Source of the DNA: an uncultured Clostridia bacterium
Lineage (GTDB): Bacteria > Bacillota > Clostridia > UMGS1810
DNA: 64,000 nucleotides
NCBI GenBank assembly: GCA_934500705.1
Contig: CAKSTI010000001.1
Coordinates: forward strand, 1 to 64,000
Direction of reading: 5' to 3'
The number at the start of each line of letters is the position of its first letter. Position 1 is the stretch's first letter. The notes below the pieces were generated by a model that was not told the origin of the DNA, did not search any database, and saw nothing but the letters and a program-made list of their open reading frames with translations. Shown one piece after another: positions 24,382 through 33,408 of this stretch. Made by a program: the position numbers and the translations under genes.

Positions 24382-25389
24382 ATGGGAAAACTTTGTATAC
24401 CGGACGGCTATAAGCAAAATATGACTTTGAGGGAAACACAGCAGGCAATTAAATTTATAAAAGACACGTTTCAGGTGGATTTTTCAAAAAAATTGAACCT
24501 TGACCGTGTTACCGCTCCAATAATCGTTACAAGCAAAAGCGGTATTAACGACGACTTGAACGGCGTTGAGCGCAAGGTCGAATTTGACATCAAGGAAATT
24601 GACGGCAAGGCAGAAGTCGTCCAGTCGCTTGCCAAGTGGAAAAGAATGGCACTGTACCGTTACGGCTACGAGCCGGGCGTAGGAATATATACCGATATGA
24701 GCGCAATAAGACGTGATGACTCGGTTGATAATCTCCATTCCATTTATGTTGACCAGTGGGACTGGGAGAGGGTTATAACACGCAGCGACAGAAACGTTGA
24801 GTTCTTAAAGGCGATTGTAGAAAAAATCGTTTCTGCAATAGCATACACCCAGGAGGAAGTTAAAAAGAAATTTCCGCAGATTAAAAATACAATTAGCGAT
24901 AAAGTGTATTTTATAACTACACAAGAGCTTGAAGATATGTACCCGGATTTAACGCCTAAGGAGCGTGAAAACAAAATTGCCGAGGAACACAAAACAGTAT
25001 TTTTAATGCAAATCGGCGGCAAGCTTAAAAGCGGAGAAAAGCACGACGGACGTGCTCCCGACTATGACGACTGGCAGTTAAACGGTGATATAATATTCTG
25101 GAACGATGTTCTCAAATGTGCATTTGAAGTTTCGTCAATGGGCATAAGAGTAGACGAAAAATCACTTAAAAGCCAGCTTGAAAGCGAAAATGCAACAGAG
25201 CGTGAACGCTTTGAGTTCCACCGTGGAATACTTGAAGGAAAATTACCGCTTACAATAGGCGGCGGTATCGGTCAGTCAAGGCTCTGTATGCTGCTTTTGG
25301 AAAAGGCGCATATCGGCGAAGTGCAGGTTTCAATCTGGCCGGAGGAGATGATTGAAAAGTGCAGAGAGAACGGCATAGTTCTCCTTTAA
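24382..25389 (+). CDS. asnA: Aspartate-ammonia ligase (asparagine synthetase A)
   Basis: The 335-residue enzyme is a homologue of class II synthetase catalytic cores and makes asparagine from aspartate, ammonia and ATP. Recognisable segments are ETQQAIKFIKDTF, QWDWE, HDGRAPDYDDWQLNGDI and the C-terminal LPLTIGGGIGQSRLCMLLL. ATG 24382 lies 7 nt after CGGAGG and 14 nt after asnS. Making Asn beside its charging enzyme under an Asn-responsive T-box is a coherent unit. Confidence 0.95.
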   Translation: MGKLCIPDGYKQNMTLRETQQAIKFIKDTFQVDFSKKLNLDRVTAPIIVTSKSGINDDLNGVERKVEFDIKEIDGKAEVVQSLAKWKRMALYRYGYEPGVGIYTDMSAIRRDDSVDNLHSIYVDQWDWERVITRSDRNVEFLKAIVEKIVSAIAYTQEEVKKKFPQIKNTISDKVYFITTQELEDMYPDLTPKERENKIAEEHKTVFLMQIGGKLKSGEKHDGRAPDYDDWQLNGDIIFWNDVLKCAFEVSSMGIRVDEKSLKSQLESENATERERFEFHRGILEGKLPLTIGGGIGQSRLCMLLLEKAHIGEVQVSIWPEEMIEKCRENGIVLL

Positions 25390-25404
25390 ATCGGAGTGAT
25401 TGCT

Positions 25405-25704
25405 TTGGATATTCAAAAGGTGATAGAAAGACTGTCCGTGCTTTCAAAACTATCGTTTTCGGACGGTGAGATTGGCACTCTGCGCAGTGATATGGAAAAG
25501 ATAATCTCGCTTGCCGAAACGGTTTCAAAAAGTAACCCGATAGGTGCTCTTGCAGACGAAACGCCAACCAAAATGAGAAAAGACGAACCGGCAGACTCTC
25601 TGCCGGCAGAGCAGATACTCAAAAATGCGCCGTCGGCGGAGAACGGATTTTTTAAACTGAAAAGGAATGGTACTGTTGCAAGGAAAAATCAGGAAAATCA
25701 ATAA
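25405..25704 (+). CDS. gatC: Asp-tRNA(Asn)/Glu-tRNA(Gln) amidotransferase subunit C
   Basis: The 99-residue GatC stabilises the GatA-GatB interface. The helical N-terminus (KVIERLSVLSKLSFSDGE) and the central NPIGALADETPTKMRKDEP segment match the family. TTG 25405 is favoured, 8 nt after GGAG; the in-frame GTG at 25396 is within the RBS. It begins 15 nt after asnA and overlaps gatA, suggesting coupled translation. Confidence 0.88.
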   Translation: MDIQKVIERLSVLSKLSFSDGEIGTLRSDMEKIISLAETVSKSNPIGALADETPTKMRKDEPADSLPAEQILKNAPSAENGFFKLKRNGTVARKNQENQ

Positions 25705-27148
25705 ACTTTTAAACGAGCGAAAAATCAGTGCAACAGAACTTGTAAGGCATTATCTTAAAAATACAGAAAGTCTTAACCCGACTCTTAACGCATACATAAC
25801 CGTATGCGCCGATGCGGCACTTGCATCGGCAGAGCGGACGGACGATATTATTGCGCACGGCGGTGCATTATCTCCGCTGTGCGCAATTCCTGTTTCTGTC
25901 AAAGATAATATAAATGTCTGCAAAGTCAGAATGACGTGCGCATCAAAAATGCTCTCAGACTACGAGAGCATCTATGATGCCGCTGCCGTTGAATATTTAA
26001 AAGACAGCGGTGCGGTAATACTCGGGAAGACAAATATGGACGAATTTGCAATGGGTTCCACGTGCGAAAATTCATATTTCGGCAGCGCATTAAATCCTCA
26101 TAATACCGATTACGTTCCCGGCGGCAGTTCGGGCGGCGCCGCAGTGTCGGTTGCGGCAGTGATGGCGGTTTGTGCACTCGGCAGTGATACGGGCGGTTCG
26201 ATTCGTCTGCCTGCGAGCTTTTGCGGTTGTGTGGGTCTTAAACCCACGTATGGCAGTGTGAGCAGATACGGTCTTGTCGCATTTGCGTCGAGCTTTGACC
26301 AGATAGGTGTTATTTCCTCGTGCGTAGATGATGCCGCCGTTTTGTTCGATGCGATAAACAGATATGACTGCAAGGACGCCACAAGCTCGCCCGGGGCGAG
26401 GGATAAAACTGCCGACAGTATCGAAAAAAACAAGAGTGGACTTAAAATCGGCGTTTTAAAAAATGCTTTTTTAAATCCGGACAGCGAAACGGAAAATGCA
26501 GTCAAGTCGGTTTTGCATATTTATGAGGAAATGGGCGCACATATATGCGAAGTTGACATAGCTCATTTTGAGTACCTTATACCCGTGTATTACGTCCTTT
26601 CAAGCGCCGAGGCAGCTTCAAACCTTGCAAGGTACGACGGAGTGCGGTACGGTTACCGTGCAGAGAATTATACAAGCATTGATGATATGATTGTAAAATC
26701 AAGAACCGAGGGCTTCGGCGCAGAGGTTAAACGCCGTATAATGACGGGCAACTATGTTCTGAGTGCCGACGGATATAAGGCGTATTACGAAAAGGCGAAC
26801 CTTATGAGAAATATTATACGCAGTGAATATATGGATTTATTCAACAGGTTTGACGTCCTGATAAGTCCTACCGCACCTAAAACTGCATTTGAGCTCGGAA
26901 AATTTAAAGACAGTCCGACCGATATGTATTACACCGATATGCTGACCGTAAGCGCAAACCTCTGCGGTTTCCCTGCTTTGAGCGTGCCGTGCGGCTTTGA
27001 CAAAAATCAACTGCCGATGGGAGTGCAGCTTATGGGAAATATGCACAGCGAGGCACTCTTGTTCAGTGCGGCATATGCTCTTGAAAATGCCATAGGTGAC
27101 AAAGCGCATAAAAAGACGAAAATCGGAGGGGACGAGCTTGGAATATGA
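25676..27148 (+). CDS. gatA: Asp-tRNA(Asn)/Glu-tRNA(Gln) amidotransferase subunit A
   Basis: The roughly 490-residue amidase-signature glutaminase supplies ammonia to GatB. The Ser-cisSer-Lys triad is visible in VSVKDNI, PGGSSGGAA and GSDTGGSIRLP. TTG 25676 (MQGKIRKINK) has an AAAGGA ribosome-binding site at about 9 nt; the ATG at 25667 abuts that site and is less likely. It overlaps gatC by 29 nt and gatB by 11 nt. Confidence 0.92.
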   Translation: MQGKIRKINKLLNERKISATELVRHYLKNTESLNPTLNAYITVCADAALASAERTDDIIAHGGALSPLCAIPVSVKDNINVCKVRMTCASKMLSDYESIYDAAAVEYLKDSGAVILGKTNMDEFAMGSTCENSYFGSALNPHNTDYVPGGSSGGAAVSVAAVMAVCALGSDTGGSIRLPASFCGCVGLKPTYGSVSRYGLVAFASSFDQIGVISSCVDDAAVLFDAINRYDCKDATSSPGARDKTADSIEKNKSGLKIGVLKNAFLNPDSETENAVKSVLHIYEEMGAHICEVDIAHFEYLIPVYYVLSSAEAASNLARYDGVRYGYRAENYTSIDDMIVKSRTEGFGAEVKRRIMTGNYVLSADGYKAYYEKANLMRNIIRSEYMDLFNRFDVLISPTAPKTAFELGKFKDSPTDMYYTDMLTVSANLCGFPALSVPCGFDKNQLPMGVQLMGNMHSEALLFSAAYALENAIGDKAHKKTKIGGDELGI

Positions 27149-28550
27149 ACTTGTAATAGGATTGGAAACGCACTTTGAGCTTTCCGCAAAGAGCAAGATT
27201 TTCTGTTCTTGCAAGGTAAAATACGGCGGTGCGCCAAATTCCGCCTGCTGTCCCGTCTGCGCCGGCGCTCCCGGAGCACTCCCGACTCTAAACAAGACAG
27301 TTGTTGACTATGCCGTAATGGCGGGAATTGCCCTAAACTGCAAAATCTCGGAATTTTCAAGGCTCGAAAGAAAAAATTATATATATCCCGACCTGCCGAA
27401 GGCGTATCAAATATCGCAGACAAAGGCTCCGCTGTGCCGTGACGGATTTTTTATACTCGAAAGTGGCAAAAAAATCAGAATAAATCAAATTCACATCGAA
27501 GAGGACGCCGGAAAGCTGGTATACGATGGCGATAACATCTGCGCCGACTACAACCGTGCCGGAGTTCCGCTTATAGAAATTGTGACAGAACCTGATTTTT
27601 CGAGCGTCGCTGAGGTAAAAGAATACCTCACAATGCTCAGACTCACTATGAAGTATCTCGGCATTTCCGACTGCAAAATGCAGGAGGGGTCAATGAGGAG
27701 CGATGTCAACATCTCGTGCAGAAGGGCAGGGGACTGTGCTCTCGGCGAGAGAACGGAAATTAAAAATATGAATTCGTTTTCGTTTATGTCAAAGGCCATT
27801 GAATATGAATTTGAACGTCAGAAAAACATTTTAAACAGCGGCAATGCCGTCAAAAGACAAACGCTGCGATATGACGAAAAAAAGTCGGAAACACGTCCGA
27901 TGCGCAGCAAAGAAACAACAGACGATTACCGCTATTTTAACGACCCGGATTTTCCGCCGATTTACGTGTCGGAAAAACAGACGGAAATTCTGCGTAAAAA
28001 AATCCCCCAGCTGCCCGCAGAAAAGGCGGCGCAGTATAAATCGTACGGCGCAGGGGTTACGGAAATTGAACAACTGTTGGAGTACCCCAAGGCTGCCGAA
28101 TATTTTGAAAAGGCAGTCAGCCTCACGGGTGATGCAAAATTATGCGCCAAATTTATGTTATCGACAATTTTTGCCTTTTTAAAAAGCAGTGAACAGCGTG
28201 AAAAATTCGATATTAAATTAACTTGCAATGACTTTGCAAAAATTATTAAAAAAGTTTCCGCCGGTGAAGTCACTGCCGGCACAGCAAAGAGCGCCGCTAT
28301 TGACATTCTGTGCGGAAATAAAACGGTTGAGGCAGCGCTTAAATTTAAAAAAATCAGTAAAACCGAGCTTGAAAATATTGCATCAAAGGCAGTAGAACAA
28401 AATCTTAAAGCGGCGGCAGATTATGCCGGTGGCAAGGAAAAGGCGCTGTCCGCACTGATAGGCGCCGTAATGCGTGAAGCAAAGGGCAGGGCAACCCCCG
28501 ACGAAGTGAAAGATGCGCTGATACGAATTATACAGTCAGATGATAACTAA
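27138..28550 (+). CDS. gatB: Asp-tRNA(Asn)/Glu-tRNA(Gln) amidotransferase subunit B
   Basis: The 470-residue GatB kinase/amidotransferase phosphorylates the tRNA-linked carboxylate and transfers ammonia. The N-terminal VIGLETHFELSAKSKIFC has Thr-His where most GatB have Val-His. Zinc ligands CSC and CCPVC are present, as are RKNYIYPDLPKAYQIS and the C-terminal YqeY-like tail (MREAKGRATPDEVKDAL). TTG 27138 follows GGAGGG by 7 nt. It closes the asnS-asnA-gatCAB series; 28551-28691 shows no coding content. Confidence 0.92.
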   Translation: MEYELVIGLETHFELSAKSKIFCSCKVKYGGAPNSACCPVCAGAPGALPTLNKTVVDYAVMAGIALNCKISEFSRLERKNYIYPDLPKAYQISQTKAPLCRDGFFILESGKKIRINQIHIEEDAGKLVYDGDNICADYNRAGVPLIEIVTEPDFSSVAEVKEYLTMLRLTMKYLGISDCKMQEGSMRSDVNISCRRAGDCALGERTEIKNMNSFSFMSKAIEYEFERQKNILNSGNAVKRQTLRYDEKKSETRPMRSKETTDDYRYFNDPDFPPIYVSEKQTEILRKKIPQLPAEKAAQYKSYGAGVTEIEQLLEYPKAAEYFEKAVSLTGDAKLCAKFMLSTIFAFLKSSEQREKFDIKLTCNDFAKIIKKVSAGEVTAGTAKSAAIDILCGNKTVEAALKFKKISKTELENIASKAVEQNLKAAADYAGGKEKALSALIGAVMREAKGRATPDEVKDALIRIIQSDDN

Positions 28551-28691
28551 GACAGACATTAGCCCGCCTGCACGCTTATACACCGAAATTTTTTGCAAAA
28601 ATTCAACCGACTTCTGTCTAAACCACCAAGAGAATATTTGTTGTTTTTTAGGGAATTTTATATTGTGAAAAACGAATTTGGAGGTTATAAT

Positions 28692-29006
28692 ATGTCGGTT
28701 ATAGAGGTAAACAACAGTAATTTTAATTCGGAGGTTGTAAATGCCGGAGGCGTTGTCCTTGTTGACTTCTGGGCGCCGTGGTGCGGTCCGTGCAAGGCGA
28801 TGGCTCCCGTGGTTGATGCAATAGCAGAACGGTTTGACGGTCAATATAAATTCTGCAAGGTTAATGTAGACGAAAATAAGGAGCTTGCGCAAACCTATAA
28901 TATTATGAGTATTCCGACCCTGATGGTTTTTAAGGACGGCAAGGTCAATAATATTATGACCGGTACTGCGGCGTCGAACGATATAGTTGATATGCTCAGG
29001 AGTTAG
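28692..29006 (+). CDS. trxA: Thioredoxin
   Basis: The 104-residue thioredoxin has active site WAPWCGPCK (C31, C34), cis-Pro SIPTLMVF and a standard fold. ATG 28692 follows GGAGG. Its last 11 nt overlap the 3' end of trxB on the opposite strand, so the pair is convergent rather than an operon. Confidence 0.95.
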   Translation: MSVIEVNNSNFNSEVVNAGGVVLVDFWAPWCGPCKAMAPVVDAIAERFDGQYKFCKVNVDENKELAQTYNIMSIPTLMVFKDGKVNNIMTGTAASNDIVDMLRS

Positions 29007-29904
29007 AATTTTCGATAGCTTCGCAGGCGTGGTGAGCCGCCACCGCACCGTCGGCACAGGCTGTTATTATTTGGCGGACATCTTTTCTGCGGCAATCGCC
29101 GGCAATGAAAATGGAGTTGTAGTTAGTGCGGCAGTTTTCGTCACACAGTGCAAAGCCGTCTTTGTCTGTCGGAACAAGGTGTTTGTATAAGTCGGCGTTC
29201 GGTATATAACCGAGCGCCGAAAAAACGCCGTCGGTTTTAATAAATTTTTCATCACCGCCGGACTTTACATTAATGCCCGTGAGCGAATTTTCACCGACAA
29301 ATTCGATTATTTCGGTTTCCATAATAAAACTTATGTTTACTGTTTTGCTCGCTTTCTTGACAAGATAATCCTCGGCTCTGAAAGTGTTTCTCCTGTGAAT
29401 TATGCACACCCGACTGCATAGCTCGGACAGATACAACGCCTCCGAAAGTGCGGTATTCCCGCCGCCGAGAACGCACACGTCCTTTCCTTTAAAAAATCCA
29501 CCGTCGCACAGAGCGCAAAATGACAGTCCTCTTCCCAAAAACTTTTTTGCATTTTTCGCATTCGGCATACGGTTTTTAAGACCTGCGGCAATTATTACGG
29601 CCTTGCACCGATAGCTTTCGTAAGGTGTTTTAACGATATTTTCTTCCGGATATATCCCCGTAACTTCCTCACTAACGATTTTTGCAGACAGTGATTTTGT
29701 CTGATTTGCCATTATCTGCCCAAGTTCACTGCCGGTTATCGTCGATATACCTGGGTAGTTTTCCACTTTTTCCGCCTCGGTAATTCTGCCGCCCGTGACA
29801 CCTTTTTCAAACACAATGACGTTTTTTCCGGCACGTGCGCAGTATATTGCCGAAGTCAGTCCTGCCGTTCCTGCGCCGATTATCGCAATTTCCGTGTTTG
29901 TCAT
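28996..29904 (-). CDS. trxB: Thioredoxin reductase
   Basis: The 302-residue FAD- and NADPH-dependent reductase of thioredoxin has FAD motif GAGTAGLTSA and redox pair C130-A-L-C133 (CALCDGGFF; the common form is CATCDG). The NADPH motifs are GGGNTALSEA and HRRNTFRA, and the C-terminus has FIAGDCRRK. ATG 29904 is 9 nt after AAGGAG, and an ATG at 29910 is too close. It is transcribed toward trxA; convergent transcripts overlap at the 3' ends. Confidence 0.93.
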   Translation of the reverse strand: MTNTEIAIIGAGTAGLTSAIYCARAGKNVIVFEKGVTGGRITEAEKVENYPGISTITGSELGQIMANQTKSLSAKIVSEEVTGIYPEENIVKTPYESYRCKAVIIAAGLKNRMPNAKNAKKFLGRGLSFCALCDGGFFKGKDVCVLGGGNTALSEALYLSELCSRVCIIHRRNTFRAEDYLVKKASKTVNISFIMETEIIEFVGENSLTGINVKSGGDEKFIKTDGVFSALGYIPNADLYKHLVPTDKDGFALCDENCRTNYNSIFIAGDCRRKDVRQIITACADGAVAAHHACEAIENSNS

Positions 29905-30005
29905 AAACATTCACTCCTTTGGCTAATTATGTTACCCAAATTAACATATTTTATTTGCTTTTTGGCAATACTTAAACTAACTTAATTTTGAAAGGGTGTT
30001 TTATT

Positions 30006-30263
30006 ATGAAAACATTTGATTATGTTATAACGGACAGTAACGGCATACACGCCCGTCCGGCAGGTGCGCTCGTAAACATTGCAAAATCGTTTGATGATGA
30101 AATTACAATAGAAAAAGACGGAAAAACCGCCGATGCCAAAAGACTTTTATCCGTTATGGGACTTTGCATCAAATACGATGATAAGATAAAAGTGGCGGTT
30201 CAGGGCGAGAACGAGGAAAAGGCATCTGACGAGCTGTGGAAATTTTTTAATGACAATCTTTAA
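30006..30263 (+). CDS. ptsH: HPr phosphocarrier protein, lacking regulatory Ser46
   Basis: The 85-residue PTS phosphocarrier has catalytic His15 in NGIHARPAG. Aligned without gaps to classical Firmicute HPr, position 46 is Arg (AKRLLSVMG) instead of Ser; the nearest Ser is 49. HprK-dependent Ser46 phosphorylation and CcpA corepression therefore look unlikely through this protein. ATG 30006 follows AAAGGGTG. It starts the ptsH-ptsI pair. Confidence 0.92.
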   Translation: MKTFDYVITDSNGIHARPAGALVNIAKSFDDEITIEKDGKTADAKRLLSVMGLCIKYDDKIKVAVQGENEEKASDELWKFFNDNL

Positions 30264-30272
30264 GGAGGAGCT

Positions 30273-31889
30273 ATGGTAACGTTAATCGGTAAAGGCGTTT
30301 GCAGCGCCGTCGCCATAGGCACAATACATTTTTACCGGCGCAGCAGACGTGAAATTGAAAAAAAGAATATAGAAAATCCATCTGTGGAACTTGCAAAGTT
30401 TAAAAGAAGCATAAAAAGCGCCGAAAAAGAAATTGATGAACTTTACGACACGGCGTATGAGAAGGTGGGAGAGAATGAGGCGGAGATTTTTAAAATACAC
30501 CGTATGATTTTGGAGGATAAAGATTATACGGAGGCAGTCGAGGGTATAATCGCAGACGAGCGTGTCAACTGCGAATATGCGATTTTTGAAACCTGCGAAA
30601 AATTCCAGAAAATCTTTTTGTCTATGGACGACGAATATATGCGTGGACGTGCCGCAGATATAAAGGACGTTTCCGAAAGACTTCTTAACATTCTCGGCGG
30701 CGGGTCGCACAGCGAAATTTCCGGCGATAGGGTAATACTTGCCGCAGATGACCTTGCTCCCAGCGAAACCGTAAGACTTGATAAGGATAAAATAATAGCC
30801 TTTGTTACCGAAAACGGCTCGGAAAATTCCCACACGGCAATCCTTGCCAGAAATATGAATATCCCGGCTATTGTAAATATGGGAACTCTGGACAGCAAAC
30901 TTGACGGAAAGACCGCAGTGGTTGACGGCCACAGCGGTGTTATGTATGTAGAGCCGAGCGAGGAAATAATTGACGAATACAGACAGCGCATCGTGCGTGA
31001 AAAGGAGTACGAACAGCGCCTTAAAAACTACATCGGCAAAGAGTCCGTGACGCAGTCGGGCAGAAAAATCAAACTCTATGCAAACATAGGTTCGCCGGAC
31101 GATATTGATGCCGTAATTCGCAGCGATGCCGAGGGAATAGGCTTGTTCCGCAGTGAATTTTTGTTCCTCGGCAGAAACGCACCGCCCGACGAAGAGGAAC
31201 AGCTCAAAGCGTACAGCAGTGTTCTCAAAAGTATGGGCGGCAAAAAGGTAATCGTACGCACAATGGACATCGGAGCGGACAAAATGGTTGAGTATCTCGG
31301 ACTTGCCAAAGAGGAAAATCCGGCTATGGGTTTGCGTGCAATAAGAATTTGCCTTGAAAACAAAACAATCTTTAAAACACAGCTCAGAGCGCTTTACCGT
31401 GCATCGGTTTACGGCAATCTGTCTATAATGTTTCCGATGATAACATCTCTCGATGAAATTAACGAGATAAAATCGGTCATCACTGCAGTTAAGGCAGGAC
31501 TTACCAAGGATAAGCTGTCATTTCGTGATGATGTCCAGTTCGGAATTATGATTGAAACCCCGGCTGCCGCCGTGATAAGTGATATTCTTGCCCCCGAAGT
31601 TGACTTTTTCAGCATCGGCACTAACGACTTGATTTCGTATACGCTCGCTGCGGACAGGCAGAATACACATCTTGAAAGATATGCCAAGAGTGACCACGAG
31701 GCGGTGATGCGCCTTATCGAACGCAGCATAGAAAACGGTCACAAAAACGGTATATGGGTTGGGATATGCGGAGAAATGGGAGCTGACCTCTGCCTTACCG
31801 ACAGGCTCATAAATCTGGGGATTGATGAGCTTTCGGTCACGCCGAGCGCCGTTTTAAAAGTGCGTGAGAAAATAATTGAGCACAAATAG
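30273..31889 (+). CDS. ptsI: Phosphoenolpyruvate-protein phosphotransferase (PTS enzyme I)
   Basis: The 538-residue enzyme I passes phosphate from PEP to HPr. The phospho-His region is GSENSHTAILARN; a PEP-binding barrel (GLFRSEFLFLGR, IMIETPAAAVISD, FFSIGTNDLISYTLAADR) and the C-terminal catalytic Cys in GICGEMGAD follow. It is somewhat shorter than the usual 570 residues. AAGGAGG precedes ATG 30273, 9 nt after ptsH. No sugar-specific EII genes are nearby. Confidence 0.94.
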   Translation: MVTLIGKGVCSAVAIGTIHFYRRSRREIEKKNIENPSVELAKFKRSIKSAEKEIDELYDTAYEKVGENEAEIFKIHRMILEDKDYTEAVEGIIADERVNCEYAIFETCEKFQKIFLSMDDEYMRGRAADIKDVSERLLNILGGGSHSEISGDRVILAADDLAPSETVRLDKDKIIAFVTENGSENSHTAILARNMNIPAIVNMGTLDSKLDGKTAVVDGHSGVMYVEPSEEIIDEYRQRIVREKEYEQRLKNYIGKESVTQSGRKIKLYANIGSPDDIDAVIRSDAEGIGLFRSEFLFLGRNAPPDEEEQLKAYSSVLKSMGGKKVIVRTMDIGADKMVEYLGLAKEENPAMGLRAIRICLENKTIFKTQLRALYRASVYGNLSIMFPMITSLDEINEIKSVITAVKAGLTKDKLSFRDDVQFGIMIETPAAAVISDILAPEVDFFSIGTNDLISYTLAADRQNTHLERYAKSDHEAVMRLIERSIENGHKNGIWVGICGEMGADLCLTDRLINLGIDELSVTPSAVLKVREKIIEHK

Positions 31890-31966
31890 TGATACGAACC
31901 CGACCCGATAGCGTAGTCAGAGATTGCGGTCGGGTGCCCCGGAACCTTGTTGCGCTTATAACAAAA

Positions 31967-32025
31967 ACCCATTGTCAACTTCGAAAGCAAAAATGGTTGA
32001 CAATGGGTGAAGTTTGTGTTAGATT
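31967..32025 (+). promoter_or_regulatory. BirA-type biotin operator overlapping the bioY promoter
   Basis: ACCCATTGTCAAC (31967-31979) and its perfect inverted copy (31996-32008) are separated by 16 nt, matching the two-half-site form of BirA operators (TTGTnnAC-N15/16-GTnnACAA). The right half contains the -35 TTGACA (31997-32002); 17 nt on is TAGATT (32020-32025) with TGT before it. Holo-BirA binding would block RNA polymerase when biotin is plentiful. Confidence 0.8.
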
Positions 32026-32044
32026 ATTATGCGGAGGTGTCAAA

Positions 32045-32581
32045 ATGAAAAGAAATAACATTCATTTTTTAACAAAGTCCGCATTGTTTGCGGCAATTAT
32101 GTGCATACTGTCACCCGTTACGGTGGCAATAGGTCCGGTTCCCGTCACGATGGCGCTGTTTGCTGTTATGCTTACGTCGCTAATTCTTGACATAAGAGCA
32201 AGTGCAACGGCTGTCCTGGTTTACATATTCATCGGCGTGTGCGGTCTGCCGGTGTTTGCCGGGGGAAAAGGCGGATTTCCGGTGCTTGCAGGCCCTACGG
32301 GCGGATACCTGTGGTCATATGTAATCACGGCTGTTATCATATCGGCTTTTGCCGAAAGAAGCAAAAAATTCCCGGTGAGATTTTTGGGTTGCTGTCTGGG
32401 TGTTGCGGTCTGCTACTTTTTCGGAACGGTTCAGTACGTTGCGGTAAGCGGCGGAGTAAAATTTGCGGCGGCGCTGCGTGCCTGCGTGTACCCTTTTATA
32501 CCGTTTGATATATTAAAATCGCTTTGTGCGTGCCTTATAAGTGCGGAAGTGAATAAACGGCTTGAAAAATCCGGAAAATAA
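32045..32581 (+). CDS. bioY: Biotin transporter BioY (ECF S component)
   Basis: The 178-residue membrane protein has about six hydrophobic segments and the BioY signatures IGPVPVTMALFAVML and LPVFAGGKGGFPVLAGPTGGYLWSY. It binds biotin as the substrate subunit of an ECF transporter; EcfA/EcfT are not in the window. ATG 32045 follows GCGGAGGTG. The operator just upstream supports biotin-dependent repression. Confidence 0.94.
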   Translation: MKRNNIHFLTKSALFAAIMCILSPVTVAIGPVPVTMALFAVMLTSLILDIRASATAVLVYIFIGVCGLPVFAGGKGGFPVLAGPTGGYLWSYVITAVIISAFAERSKKFPVRFLGCCLGVAVCYFFGTVQYVAVSGGVKFAAALRACVYPFIPFDILKSLCACLISAEVNKRLEKSGK

Positions 32582-32607
32582 TGTTAAAATGATTACGGGT
32601 GATTTTT

Positions 32608-33366
32608 GTGAAAAAATTTATATCGTGGAATGTTAACGGGCTTCGTGCCATAGTGGGTAAAAATTTTATGGAAGTTTTCAAAGAACTTGATGCCGATATT
32701 TTTTGCCTTCAAGAAACAAAATTGCAGGAGGGACAAATAGAACTCGACCTTCCCGGATATTTTCAGTACTGGAATTACGCACAGAGGAAGGGTTATTCGG
32801 GAACTGCGGTTTTTACCAAGGAGAAACCGCTCTCGTTTACCTGCGGAATAGGAATTGAGCGTCACGACACGGAAGGACGGGTTATAACGCTTGAATTTGA
32901 CGGATACTATTTTGTGTGCGTTTATACTCCCAATTCCCAAAACGAGCTTAAAAGGCTGGCGTACCGTATGGAGTGGGAGGACGACTTTAAGAATTATCTC
33001 TGTTCGCTTAAAGATAAAAAGCCGGTTGTACTTTGCGGCGATATGAACGTTGCGGCAGAGGAAATCGATCTTAAAAATCCTAAAACCAATACCAAAAATG
33101 CCGGTTTTACTCCGGAGGAAAGGGAAAAGTTCAGAAACCTGAAAAATTCGGGATTTACAGATACTTTCAGATATTTTTATCCCGATGCCGAAGACATATA
33201 TTCCTGGTGGTCTTACAGATTTAAGGCAAGAGAGAGAAATTCCGGCTGGCGCATTGACTATTTTCTTGTTTCCGAGGACTTGAACGGGAGCATTAAAGAT
33301 GCCGTAATACACACCGATATTACCGGCTCCGACCATTGCCCCGTGGAACTTACAATAGACGTTTAA
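32608..33366 (+). CDS. exoA: Exodeoxyribonuclease III / AP endonuclease
   Basis: The 252-residue EEP-fold nuclease acts in base-excision repair. Catalytic motifs are ISWNVNGLRA, CLQETKLQ, VYTPNSQ, LCGDMNVA, WRIDYFLVS and GSDHCPVEL. GTG 32608 is favoured (MKKFISWNV), 5 nt after GGGTGA; an in-frame GTG at 32599 overlaps that site. It starts 26 nt after bioY. Confidence 0.93.
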   Translation: MKKFISWNVNGLRAIVGKNFMEVFKELDADIFCLQETKLQEGQIELDLPGYFQYWNYAQRKGYSGTAVFTKEKPLSFTCGIGIERHDTEGRVITLEFDGYYFVCVYTPNSQNELKRLAYRMEWEDDFKNYLCSLKDKKPVVLCGDMNVAAEEIDLKNPKTNTKNAGFTPEEREKFRNLKNSGFTDTFRYFYPDAEDIYSWWSYRFKARERNSGWRIDYFLVSEDLNGSIKDAVIHTDITGSDHCPVELTIDV

Positions 33367-33408
33367 GATGCTGATTTTACAAAATTTATTTATTTTTGAA
33401 AAAAATAC

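Noticed and set aside
31898..31935. ACCCGACC/GGTCGGGT stem after ptsI as a terminator
   Set aside because: The 8-bp stem has a large loop and is followed by GCCCCGG, not a U-tract, so intrinsic termination is not supported.
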